From Bin87 sp963666865 (GTDB lineage Bacteria; Chloroflexota; Dehalococcoidia; Lucifugimonadales; UBA3495), in contig OY763072.1 in the NCBI GenBank assembly GCA_963666865.1, forward strand, positions 3,720,001-3,784,000: a stretch of DNA of 64,000 nt. The letters run 5' to 3'. Below the pieces are notes generated by a model that saw nothing but the letters and a program-made list of their open reading frames with translations, made no database searches and had not been told where the DNA came from. Below, piece by piece: positions 49,726 through 60,077 of the stretch; position 1 is the first letter of the stretch; each line of letters opens with the position of its first letter. A program made the position numbers and the translations under genes.

Positions 49726-49761
49726 CGGCATCGGTATATGCGGCTATGGGGGCGGGCGGTC

Positions 49762-50052
49762 ATGATTTTCAGAACGAGCGGCAAGAAACCGGAAGTGGAG
49801 GTCGGCACCCGAAAAGCGACGGCGGAGGAACTGGCTGAGCATCGCGGTTTTACGGAACGCTCGGCGCGGCTGCGGGCCGAACCGATGCAGAAGTATCCAG
49901 ACAAGCGGGTTGCGATAACCGAAAACGGTGTGTTCCTGGTGGCCGATTCGGCAGAGGAAATGGTGGCGAAAATCCTGGAACTCGGCGAGCGTCCGGGCTA
50001 CGCCGCTCACGCATTCCTCAATACCAAGCCGCGGCACCGGATGATTTTATGA
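49762..50052 (+). CDS. DUF5678-like protein
   Basis: This 96-residue protein ends with RAEPMQKYPDKRVAITENGV, FLVADSAEEMVAKILELGE and AHAFLNTKPRHRMIL, the same layout as the DUF5678-like protein at 38555-38920. The start is uncertain: ATG at 49762 or at 49738; neither has a clear ribosome binding site. It sits between the crotonase fragment and the intact crotonase gene. Here no retropepsin gene accompanies it. Function is unknown. Confidence 0.65.
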   Translation: MIFRTSGKKPEVEVGTRKATAEELAEHRGFTERSARLRAEPMQKYPDKRVAITENGVFLVADSAEEMVAKILELGERPGYAAHAFLNTKPRHRMIL

Positions 50053-50138
50053 CGGTAGCCGCCGCTGGGCCAGGCCGGGTAGAATGCGGAGCAATTCGTT
50101 GACCCGGCATTTAGCCGGGGTTTTGTGAGGCTACCGTT

Positions 50139-50990
50139 ATGGCTTACGAGTTTATCAAGACTGAGGTGGTGGACGGGGTGCTGGTGATGACCATGCACGA
50201 CCCGCCGACCCGGAACGCCCTGGGGCCGGACATGGCCGGGGAGATGTTCGAGCGGCTGGACGAGTTTGAGAACAACCCGGAAGAGCGAGTGCTGGTGCTG
50301 ACCGGGACTGAACCATCCTTCTGCTCCGGGGCCAACGTGCGGGGGTTCCGGCAGCGCATTGACGAGCGGGAGCGCGAAGCGGAACCGGAACCGCTGACCT
50401 GGGGCAAGATGGAGTACATGAAGGGGCGGCCGCGCAGCAGCGAAAGCGGCCCGCGGGTGAACTTCGTGCCCCTGCGTATTCACGACCTGCAAAAGCCGTC
50501 GATAGCGGTGGTGAACGGCCCGGCCGCCGGGGTGGGTTGCGGATTGGCGCTGTCGTGCGACATCCGCGTGGTGGGGGACAGCGGGCGTTTGTCGGAGCGG
50601 TTCGTGCTGAACGGGCTGATTCCGGGGGACGGCAGCTGCTGGCAGTTGCCCAAGCTGATCGGCACCAGCAACACGCTGCTGCTCCAGTACACCGGCGACT
50701 GGATGGGCGGCGAGGACGCCGTGCGCATCGGCCTGGCCAGCAAGTGTTTCCCCGACGACCAGCTGATGGAAGGGGCTATGGAACTGGCGACACGCATCGC
50801 CAAAGGGCCGACGGTAGCCCACTCGCTGACCAAATACCTGGTGCAGGAGAGCATGGACCTGACTTTCCGCGAGGCGCTGGAGCTGGCGTCGGCGGCCCAG
50901 GAACACGTGCGCCGCACCGAGGACCACAAGATCGCGGTGCAGTGGTTCCTGGACAAGAACCGGGGAATGCCGCCCTTTGTGGGACGGTAG
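50139..50990 (+). CDS. Enoyl-CoA hydratase/isomerase family protein
   Basis: This 283-residue crotonase-fold enzyme acts on acyl-CoA thioesters. The N-terminus has TMHDPPTRNALGPDMAGEMF. The oxyanion-hole segments are EPSFCSGANVRGFRQR and IAVVNGPAAGVGCGLALSCD, and the second catalytic region is LIPGDGSCWQLPKLIGTSNT. The canonical Glu164-type residue is not obvious in that loop, so isomerase, hydrolase or decarboxylase activities are alternatives to hydration. The insert between residues 75 and 105 (EREAEPEPLTWGKMEYMKGR) is longer than usual. It stands alone before the rRNA region. Confidence 0.88.
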   Translation: MAYEFIKTEVVDGVLVMTMHDPPTRNALGPDMAGEMFERLDEFENNPEERVLVLTGTEPSFCSGANVRGFRQRIDEREREAEPEPLTWGKMEYMKGRPRSSESGPRVNFVPLRIHDLQKPSIAVVNGPAAGVGCGLALSCDIRVVGDSGRLSERFVLNGLIPGDGSCWQLPKLIGTSNTLLLQYTGDWMGGEDAVRIGLASKCFPDDQLMEGAMELATRIAKGPTVAHSLTKYLVQESMDLTFREALELASAAQEHVRRTEDHKIAVQWFLDKNRGMPPFVGR

Positions 50991-50998
50991 CCGGGGCC

Positions 50999-51021
50999 GG
51001 GGCAACCACAAGGGTTGCCCC
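50999..51021. repeat. GGGGC-family hairpin
   Basis: GGGGCAACC and GGTTGCCCC pair perfectly around a 5-base loop, followed by CTACG. It lies just after the crotonase stop and may double as its terminator. Confidence 0.7.
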
Positions 51022-51088
51022 TACGTTGCGATTAAACCGCCTAACTAAATTGCAACGCTATCATGGGCAAATCTGCCGATTGCAGCCC

Positions 51089-51117
51089 TTGACGGAAGAG
51101 TGGATTAGCCCTATACT
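51089..51117 (+). promoter_or_regulatory. Promoter of the 23S rRNA unit
   Basis: TTGACG (51089-51094) and TATACT (51112-51117) are exactly 17 bases apart, close to the consensus. The start of transcription would fall near 51124, about 150 bp before the mature 23S 5' end. No 16S gene lies upstream, so this promoter serves the 23S gene on its own. Confidence 0.75.
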
Positions 51118-51198
51118 TCGTTGTTACCGACTGGCCTCAAGCCGCGTCTGGGATGCGGCAAGCCACCGGCGGAAACGCCGTTGAGGCGGGGGACGGTC

Positions 51199-51212
51199 GG
51201 GCACTTTAAAAA
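51199..51212 (+). promoter_or_regulatory. boxA-like antitermination signal in the rRNA leader
   Basis: GGGCACTTTAAAAA resembles boxA (TGCTCTTTAA) of rRNA leaders. It lies about 60 bp before the 23S 5' end. A hairpin with a GAAA tetraloop (CGGCG-GAAA-CGCCG) lies at about 51168-51181. Confidence 0.5.
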
Positions 51213-51271
51213 CTGAATAGGAAATTTGAACTGTAAGAACCGAGTCTAAGGAATTTGGAATTCTTAGCGTG

Positions 51272-54368
<3,097 letters not shown>

Positions 54369-54471
54369 CACGCTAAGAGTTTCTAATTCTCTTGGCTCGG
54401 TTCAGCGCTCATCATCAAATGATTGCCAGTTTCAAATTTCCTGTTCAGTTCAAGGCGCGCACGCGCCGCAA

Positions 54472-54530
54472 CGCGGGGTGGAGCAGTGGTCCGCCGCAGG
54501 CGGATCGGGTTCCTAATCCGTGTACAACAG
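54472..54530 (+). pseudogene. tRNA-like fragment (duplicate of the initiator tRNA 5' end)
   Basis: The first 18 bases (CGCGGGGTGGAGCAGTGG) are identical to the start of the initiator tRNA at 54531. A hairpin (TCCGCC/GGCGGA) follows, then an anticodon-arm-like stem with loop TTCCTAA, which would read CCT (Arg). The T arm and 3' acceptor strand are absent, because the next tRNA begins instead. It is probably a non-functional chimeric remnant. Confidence 0.6.
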
Positions 54531-54605
54531 CGCGGGGTGGAGCAGTGGCAGCTCGTCGGGCTCATAACCCGAAGGTCGTTGGTTCGAGTCCAACCCCCGC
54601 TACCA
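54531..54605 (+). tRNA. Initiator tRNA-fMet (anticodon CAT)
   Basis: The anticodon loop CTCATAA gives CAT. Initiator hallmarks are present: an unpaired first acceptor position (C1 against T72), an A11-T24 pair in the D stem, and three G-C pairs (GGG/CCC) in the anticodon stem. CCA is encoded at 54603-54605. Confidence 0.95.
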
Positions 54606-54616
54606 AACTAACCACC

Positions 54617-54647
54617 ATGCTGCTCAGGCCGTAAACCTGAGCAGCAT
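54617..54647 (+). terminator. Terminator after initiator tRNA
   Basis: ATGCTGCTCAGG and CCTGAGCAGCAT form a perfect 12-bp stem with a 7-base loop, followed by TTGCGTTG. It lies 12 bases after the tRNA end and probably ends the 23S-tRNA transcript. Confidence 0.75.
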
Positions 54648-54709
54648 TTGCGTTGTATAATCCCGCTTCGACACCGTGTCAGTAAAGCGATTTCGAACCA
54701 GGAGAAACA

Positions 54710-55255
54710 ATGACGACTCCTTCAGGGCCTCCCATTGCCGACCGGGTCCGTTTCTGGGAAGAGCAGGACCGCATCAATCGAGAGCTCATACCCCGGGTAA
54801 TCCGCCAGCACGAACTGCTTACGCAACACATTGGCGAGCACTATAACCTTCCAGAGTTGGCGAGCCGAGCCATCAGTGAATCTCTGGTCGCAGCCCGGGA
54901 GGAACAGCAACTCCAATTCTCGGCAGCGTTGGTTAGCGCCAGAGCGGAACTGGCGGAACAATCCGAGGTTAAACTGAAGCAGGCATTAGCCGATCTACAG
55001 GCTGCGCTGGATTCCGCCAAGACCGAACTAAGCGAGCAGACTGCCGACGCTTTGTCTCAGGCGCTGGCTGATCTTCAGTCAGCTCTTACCGCTCACAAGA
55101 CCGGGTTGGATGAACAGACTCAGGCCGGATTGGATCGGGCATTGGCCGCCATCCAGCAACAGGGCCGCAGGAGCCGCAACCTGCTCATCGGTATCGCTGC
55201 CGGCTCCGCTGCCATCAGCATAGCGCTGATAATCGTCAACATCGTTACCGGGTAG
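54710..55255 (+). CDS. Coiled-coil protein with C-terminal membrane anchor
   Basis: This 181-residue protein has a soluble N-terminus (PIADRVRFWEEQDRINRELI), then a long coiled coil (residues 60-150) made of two related blocks: ALADLQAALDSAKTELSEQT and ALADLQSALTAHKTGLDEQT. A single C-terminal membrane helix follows (NLLIGIAAGSAAISIALIIV). AGGAG precedes the ATG. The next gene starts 11 bases after its stop. I do not recognise the family. The topology suggests a membrane-tethered cytoplasmic rod, perhaps a partner, sensor or immunity protein for the nuclease-like protein downstream. Confidence 0.75.
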   Translation: MTTPSGPPIADRVRFWEEQDRINRELIPRVIRQHELLTQHIGEHYNLPELASRAISESLVAAREEQQLQFSAALVSARAELAEQSEVKLKQALADLQAALDSAKTELSEQTADALSQALADLQSALTAHKTGLDEQTQAGLDRALAAIQQQGRRSRNLLIGIAAGSAAISIALIIVNIVTG

Positions 55256-55266
55256 GGGGGCATCGG

Positions 55267-56394
55267 ATGACTATGCAATCGGTAAACTTGCTCCCCGCCT
55301 TGCGAGAACTGCCCGGGTCGGCCTACGACCGGCGCAAGTCATTCCGCGACATGATGGCCGATTTGGTGAGCACTGACCAGGCGATGTACGCGGCCGAGTT
55401 CACCGCCTCCACCTCCTTCGGTTTGTGGGCAATTTTCGATGACATCAACGTCGATGATAATCTTGCTCAAGCCTATGCCGCTCAGTACCCTGGTTTGGCG
55501 GCCGATCATTCGCTGCATGAGCATTGGCAGGAAATGTTGGAGCGTGGTCCTGCTTCGGTGGAAGGTTTCATCAGTGGTCTCAAAGGCAAGGTGGCCGAAT
55601 TCGACGCCAAGGATATGCTGGAGCAGCAGGGTTGGACTAATGTAGAAATCGCTCCCGACCCCACACAAACGGTCCTGGACATATCAGCCGTCAATGATGT
55701 TGGCGAAGCCGTATTATTCCAAGTCAAAACCGGATTGGAAGGGTATGCTGGAAGCGTAATCGAGGCGATGGAAAACGCTCCGGGCGTCGAGTTCCTGGTG
55801 GGAACTGAAATCTACGATCAAATTGCCGAAAGCGCGCCGGAACTGTTGGATAGGGTTACCGATATTGGAGCCGATTACATTTTGGTCGAGGGCATTCAGG
55901 ACGGTTTGGGGACTTTGAGTTCCAACTTGGGAATAGATATCCCTGATAGTATCGGCGACATCGTGCCGTATGCTGGCGCAATTATCGCTGGTGCCCGTCT
56001 GATCTACGGCGCGTTACGTACCGAGCAGGAATTCAAAGCCGCTGACCGAACCACCCGTAACAAAATCCAAGTGGTGCAAGCATTAACTACGATGTCCCGG
56101 ATGGGCGTGGGCACGGTGTTGGCCACCGTTGGTGGCATGGGAGGGGGTGCCGCCGGCAGCTTCATTCCCGGCGTTGGTAATCTTATCGGTGGTATCGTCG
56201 GTTCAGTAGCCGGTGCCGGGATGGGAATATACTTGAACCGGCACCTGCAACCGCATATGCTCAATCTGGCTCTGGACATTGTCGGTCTGACCAACGACGA
56301 CCTGTTCTACTACAAGAACAAGCCGCGCATTGACGAGGTGGCCTTGAACTTCCGCCAAACCGCTGGCGAATTACCCGCTGCGCTCGCCAGATAA
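55267..56394 (+). CDS. PD-(D/E)XK-like protein with glycine-rich membrane region
   Basis: This 375-residue protein has two visible parts. Residues 108-165 show a nuclease-like order: a helix with Glu111 (KVAEFDAKDMLEQQGW), then LDIS (Asp138) and a FQVKTG strand (Gln152, Lys154), as in Mrr-type and other PD-(D/E)XK enzymes. Residues 229-325 hold hydrophobic, Gly-rich helices (VPYAGAIIAGARLIYGAL, TVGGMGGGAAGSFIPGVGNL, IGGIVGSVAGAGMGIYLN), a glycine-zipper pattern seen in pore-forming or membrane-inserting proteins. The two are joined in one chain. It follows the coiled-coil gene in an apparent operon downstream of a tRNA. I recognise no named family; a toxin or defence effector is a hypothesis. 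Confidence 0.7.
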   Translation: MTMQSVNLLPALRELPGSAYDRRKSFRDMMADLVSTDQAMYAAEFTASTSFGLWAIFDDINVDDNLAQAYAAQYPGLAADHSLHEHWQEMLERGPASVEGFISGLKGKVAEFDAKDMLEQQGWTNVEIAPDPTQTVLDISAVNDVGEAVLFQVKTGLEGYAGSVIEAMENAPGVEFLVGTEIYDQIAESAPELLDRVTDIGADYILVEGIQDGLGTLSSNLGIDIPDSIGDIVPYAGAIIAGARLIYGALRTEQEFKAADRTTRNKIQVVQALTTMSRMGVGTVLATVGGMGGGAAGSFIPGVGNLIGGIVGSVAGAGMGIYLNRHLQPHMLNLALDIVGLTNDDLFYYKNKPRIDEVALNFRQTAGELPAALAR

Positions 56395-56408
56395 ATTGCC
56401 AGCAGGGG

Positions 56409-57059
56409 CTAAATCCGGTCGAATATCCAACGCGCCACGTCAAAGGTGAACCCCGGCAGCACATCTTCTCCGGAAAGCGTGGCCGGGTTTTCCAGCAGCT
56501 CCGGTTCGGGCTGGCCGGCGCGGTAGATATAGACGCGGCGGTTGCGGGCGTCGATGAGCCAGCCCAGCAAAGCGCCGTTCTGGATGTAGAGGCGCATCTT
56601 AGCGTGAAGCGGCGCCAGGTTGTCAGTGCCGGAGCGAATTTCAGCGACGAAATCAGGGCATAAATGGCTGGCCTGACCTGCCGGGTGTGGACTGGATGCC
56701 CCCCAGCGTTCCGGGGATGTCCAAGCGGCGTCTGGGCACAGGATACCGTCGGTGACGGGCATCCGGTACGCGCCAGCGGAGCCGGTGGACACGCCGCCAA
56801 TCTCCTGTTCCGCAAAGAACAGGTGACTGCTCAAGGCAGTTTCACGGATGTCTCCGGGGTAATAGACCGGCGGCATAATGATAATCTCTCCCTCCGGGCT
56901 AAGCTCGAACTGCCAAGGGCTTTGGCTGTGCCGATTGGTGAATTTGACGAACAACTCTACCAGCTCCGGCCCGGTTGCAGTGATACCCAGGTCAGAGGGG
57001 TCGATGACTAGGGCATCGTCGGGGGCTATTCGCATTTTTGCTTCCGTAGCCATAGCCAA
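56409..57059 (-). CDS. Uma2 family nuclease-like protein
   Basis: This 216-residue Uma2 protein has an intact-looking site: Asp in CPDAAWTSPERW, Glu in CPDFVAEIRSGTDNLAPLHA and Lys in KMRLYIQNGALLGWLIDARN. The C-terminus GFTFDVARWIFDRI is shared with the next two paralogues. AGGAG precedes the paired ATGs at 57059/57053. It converges with the 55267-56394 gene, 14 bases apart. With 57078-57719 it forms a tandem pair, about two-thirds identical by eye. Confidence 0.87.
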   Translation of the reverse strand: MAMATEAKMRIAPDDALVIDPSDLGITATGPELVELFVKFTNRHSQSPWQFELSPEGEIIIMPPVYYPGDIRETALSSHLFFAEQEIGGVSTGSAGAYRMPVTDGILCPDAAWTSPERWGASSPHPAGQASHLCPDFVAEIRSGTDNLAPLHAKMRLYIQNGALLGWLIDARNRRVYIYRAGQPEPELLENPATLSGEDVLPGFTFDVARWIFDRI

Positions 57060-57077
57060 ACTCCTGAAGCATATGGG

Positions 57078-57719
57078 TCAGGCGTGGTCGAATATCCAGC
57101 GCGCCACGTCAAAAGTGAACCCCGGCAACACGTCATCCCCGGATAAGGTGGCTGGATCTTCCAGCAGCTCCGGTTCCGGCTGGCCGGCGCGGTAGATATA
57201 GACCCGGCGGTTGCGAGCGTCGATCAGCCAGCCCAGCAAAGCGCCGTTCCTCATATAGAGTTGCATTTTGGTGTGGAGTGGGGGCAGGTTGTCGTAGGTG
57301 GAGCGGATTTCAACGACGAAATCGGGACAGAGAGGGTGAGCATCGCCGGCCAAATGCGCGTGAGAGTCCCATTTTTCTTGTGCCGTCCACGAACCATCAG
57401 GCGAGAGAGTACCGCCGGTGACCGGCATTTGAAAGGCGGCGCTGGAACCTCTAGCCACTCCGCCGAACTCGCGTGTCCATAACCCCAGCTCGATGCCAAA
57501 GTCGTGCTCGTGGCCATCGCTGGGGTGATGAACGGGCGGCATGATGATGATTTCTCCTTCCGGACTGAGCTCGAACCGCCAGGGGCTTTGACTGTTCCGG
57601 TTGCAAAACTCAATGAACAGTTTTTCCAGATCGCGTCCAGTTGCAGTGATGCCCAAGCTCTGCGGGTCGATTACCAGGGCGCGGTCCGGGGCGATGCGTT
57701 CTCCCGTTTTCGTGGTCAT
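57078..57719 (-). CDS. Uma2 family nuclease-like protein
   Basis: This 213-residue paralogue of 56409-57059 and 59036-59683 starts with IAPDRALVIDPQSLGITATG. The predicted site lies in SPDGSWTAQEKW (Asp), CPDFVVEIRSTYDNLPPLHT (Glu) and KMQLYMRNGALLGWLIDARN (Lys). It ends GFTFDVARWIFDHA. GAGGGG lies upstream of the ATG at 57719. It is between a Uma2 paralogue and the CoA-transferase gene, all leftward. Confidence 0.87.
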   Translation of the reverse strand: MTTKTGERIAPDRALVIDPQSLGITATGRDLEKLFIEFCNRNSQSPWRFELSPEGEIIIMPPVHHPSDGHEHDFGIELGLWTREFGGVARGSSAAFQMPVTGGTLSPDGSWTAQEKWDSHAHLAGDAHPLCPDFVVEIRSTYDNLPPLHTKMQLYMRNGALLGWLIDARNRRVYIYRAGQPEPELLEDPATLSGDDVLPGFTFDVARWIFDHA

Positions 57720-57745
57720 GGTTCGTACCCCTCTTCCAGCAATCC

Positions 57746-58993
57746 CTATATAATGCCTCGCTCGGCGAGTTCATGGAGGGTTTGCGGCGCTATGCCCAGC
57801 AGGTCGCCATAGACCAACTCGTTGTCGTACCCCACGGGGACGGAGCCGCGCCAGATTTTTCCCGGTGTTTTGGAAAGCTTGGGAATTACGCCCACCCCTT
57901 TCACCGGCCTTCCGAGTTGTTGGTCCTCCCATTCCGCGTGAACTTCCCGGGCGCGGTAATGTGGGTTCTCGGCCATCTCCTGGGCGTTCATGATGCGGCT
58001 GCAACCGACCTGCGCCGCATTGAAAATCCTGACCACCTCGTCCACCGTGCGGTCTTCCACCCAGCCGCGCAAGATGGCGTCGAACTCAATCCCCTCTGGC
58101 GAATTAATCTCGCGACGGGCCTTGATCCATTTCTCGTCTTCCGGGTCCAGTTCCAGCACACGGCAGACCCGGGCGTACACCGCCGGACCGACGGCGGCGA
58201 TGACGACCCAGCCGTCGCTGGCTTGGAAGGTGTCCCAGGGCTGGGCGTTGCCCGCCTTGTTGCCGGCCCTTTCGCGCACCAGGCCCAGCTCATGGTAGGC
58301 CACCATGGTGCCGGACAGGATGCGGTGGACCGCCTCGAACTGGGCCAGGTCGATGACCTGGCCTTCTCCGGTGCGCTGCGCGTGGATGTAGGCGGCCAGC
58401 GAGGACCACAGGCAAAACAGGGCGGTGATGTAGTCCGCCGTCCAGGGCACCGCCCGTGTCGGCGGGTCCGGTTCGGGATTGCCCATCAGGTTCATCATGC
58501 CGCCGAAAGCCTGGGCCGTGAAATCGTAGGATGCGCGGTTCACGTACTCCGGGTCGCCGTGCTGCCCGTAGCCAGAGATATGGCAAATGACTATGCTGGG
58601 GTTGACGGCCAATACGGTGGCGTCATCCAGCCCCCATTTGTCGTAGGTGCGGGCTTTGGAACTCTCCATCCAGATGTCGGCCCTTTCGATCAACTTGAGG
58701 AAGATGTCGCGTCCTTCGGTCATGCTGAAGTCGAGGGTTATGTTGTACATGTTGCGGTGATCCTGGATCCAGGAACTGGCGGCCAGGTCTCCGCTGGGAG
58801 TTTCGATGGGGAACTCCGCCACCCGCCAGTCCTCGCCGTTGCCGGTACGCTCGATATGGATCACCTCGGCGCCCATCTCCGCCGCCATTTCGGCAGCAAA
58901 GGGCTCCGCCACGATGGTGCCGGTGGAGAGTATGCGCACCCCTTGGAGCGGGCCGAAGTGTTCAGTCAATAAAGTAGGTTCGGTCAGCCCCAT
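57746..58993 (-). CDS. CaiB/BaiF family (type III) CoA-transferase
   Basis: This 415-residue enzyme moves CoA between acyl acids. GVRILSTGTIVAEPFAAEMA and MGAEVIHIERTGNGEDWR are the N-terminal CoA-binding motifs. The catalytic Asp is expected in YVNRASYDFTAQAFGGMMNL, with ADYITALFCLWSSLAAYIHA and GEGQVIDLAQFEAVHRI following. The C-terminal half includes SDGWVVIAAVGPAVYARVCR. It is full length. AAGGAG precedes the ATG. It sits among Uma2 genes on the same strand; nearby crotonase and CoA-lyase genes suggest catabolism of organic acids, though the substrate is unknown. Confidence 0.92.
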   Translation of the reverse strand: MGLTEPTLLTEHFGPLQGVRILSTGTIVAEPFAAEMAAEMGAEVIHIERTGNGEDWRVAEFPIETPSGDLAASSWIQDHRNMYNITLDFSMTEGRDIFLKLIERADIWMESSKARTYDKWGLDDATVLAVNPSIVICHISGYGQHGDPEYVNRASYDFTAQAFGGMMNLMGNPEPDPPTRAVPWTADYITALFCLWSSLAAYIHAQRTGEGQVIDLAQFEAVHRILSGTMVAYHELGLVRERAGNKAGNAQPWDTFQASDGWVVIAAVGPAVYARVCRVLELDPEDEKWIKARREINSPEGIEFDAILRGWVEDRTVDEVVRIFNAAQVGCSRIMNAQEMAENPHYRAREVHAEWEDQQLGRPVKGVGVIPKLSKTPGKIWRGSVPVGYDNELVYGDLLGIAPQTLHELAERGII

Positions 58994-59035
58994 TTGCGGA
59001 CTCCTTGGAGCGCGGCCCCGGCGATGACGGCAGGG

Positions 59036-59683
59036 CTAGACCCGGTCAAAAATCCAGCGGGCAACCTCAAACATGAACTCCGGCAGCACACCCTCGCCGG
59101 ACAGTGTGGCCGGATTTTCCAATAATTCCGGCTCCAGCTGGCCGGCGCGGTAGATATAGACCCGACGGTTGCGCGCGTCAATCAACCAGCCCAGCAGCGC
59201 GCCGTTCCGCATATAAAGGCTCATTTTGTCTTGCAGGGGCGGCAGTCGGTCGGACGTGGAGCGGATTTCTATCACGAATTCCGGGCAGAAGGGATGAGCT
59301 TCGCCCACGGGGTGAAGGTGGGCGTCCCATGTTTCCCGTGACGTCCAGGACGCATCCGCGCAAAGAACACCGCCGGTTACCGGCATCTCAAATGCGGAGC
59401 TGGCCGGGCGCGCCTCGCCGCCGTGATTGTCTGTCCAGAACTCTAGGCGCGAATAAGCTTTGCCTTCATGGTCATCACTTGGATGATGAGTTGGCGGCAT
59501 GGCGATGATTTCACCTCCCGGGGTAAGCTCAAACTGCCAAATGCTGTCGCGATTGCGATTGCAAAACTTGACGAACAGATTTTTCAGCTCCGTTCCGGTC
59601 ACTGTGATACCCAAGTCGCGCGGGTCAATCACCAGCGCGTTGTCCGGAGCGATGTTGGCTTTCATTGCAGTAGTCATAGCCAT
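59036..59683 (-). CDS. Uma2 family nuclease-like protein
   Basis: This 215-residue third member of the local Uma2 group starts IAPDNALVIDPRDLGITVTG. Its site residues are CADASWTSRETW (Asp), CPEFVIEIRSTSDRLPPLQD (Glu) and KMSLYMRNGALLGWLIDARN (Lys), and it ends EFMFEVARWIFDRV. AAGGGG precedes the ATG. It is separated from the other two local copies by the CoA-transferase gene, which suggests duplication before or around insertion of that gene. Confidence 0.87.
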   Translation of the reverse strand: MAMTTAMKANIAPDNALVIDPRDLGITVTGTELKNLFVKFCNRNRDSIWQFELTPGGEIIAMPPTHHPSDDHEGKAYSRLEFWTDNHGGEARPASSAFEMPVTGGVLCADASWTSRETWDAHLHPVGEAHPFCPEFVIEIRSTSDRLPPLQDKMSLYMRNGALLGWLIDARNRRVYIYRAGQLEPELLENPATLSGEGVLPEFMFEVARWIFDRV

Positions 59684-59713
59684 GTTCCCCTTACGGCGGG
59701 ATCCGGCGACGGA

Positions 59714-60040
59714 TTAGTCCGCCGCCGTTGCCGCCGCCGCTTCCAGGCGGTGAACCACCTCGTAGGTGTGGAACTCTCCGGGGCCGAGGAGGAAGTCGGG
59801 CGGGCCGCCGGCGTGGGCCGAGCGGAAGGCGTCGCTGCGGGTCCAAGTGTGGTGATGCTCCTCGGTTTCCCAGTGGGTGACAACCAGGAACTCCTCGTGG
59901 TCGGGGGTTTTGTTCATTTTCCACAGCTCGAAGCTGATGAAGCCGGCATGGTCCTGCACGGCGCCCCGGGCCTTGAACATTTCTTCCAGGGTGTCTCCGT
60001 AGCCGGTCTTGACTTTGATGCGGTTGGTTGCGATGAACAT
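59714..60040 (-). CDS. Antibiotic-biosynthesis-monooxygenase (ABM) domain protein
   Basis: This 108-residue protein has a single ferredoxin-like dimeric alpha/beta-barrel domain: MFIATNRIKVKTGYGDTLEE, GFISFELWKMNKTPDHEEFL and VVTHWETEEHHHTWTRSDAF. The family includes haem-degrading HmoA/IsdG-like enzymes and quinol monooxygenases; the FELWK and HWET segments resemble HmoA-like proteins. AAAGGAGG precedes the ATG at 60040. It follows the LLM oxidoreductase (60078-61181), 38 bp away on the same strand, and may be co-transcribed with it. Confidence 0.85.
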   Translation of the reverse strand: MFIATNRIKVKTGYGDTLEEMFKARGAVQDHAGFISFELWKMNKTPDHEEFLVVTHWETEEHHHTWTRSDAFRSAHAGGPPDFLLGPGEFHTYEVVHRLEAAAATAAD

Positions 60041-60077
60041 GGCGCCTCCTTTTGGTGGCTTCTGTCGGTTCACTCGT

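Noticed and set aside
54378..54471. 5S rRNA gene after 23S
   Set aside because: The sequence between the 23S processing stem and the tRNA fragment shows no 5S-like arms or conserved loops.
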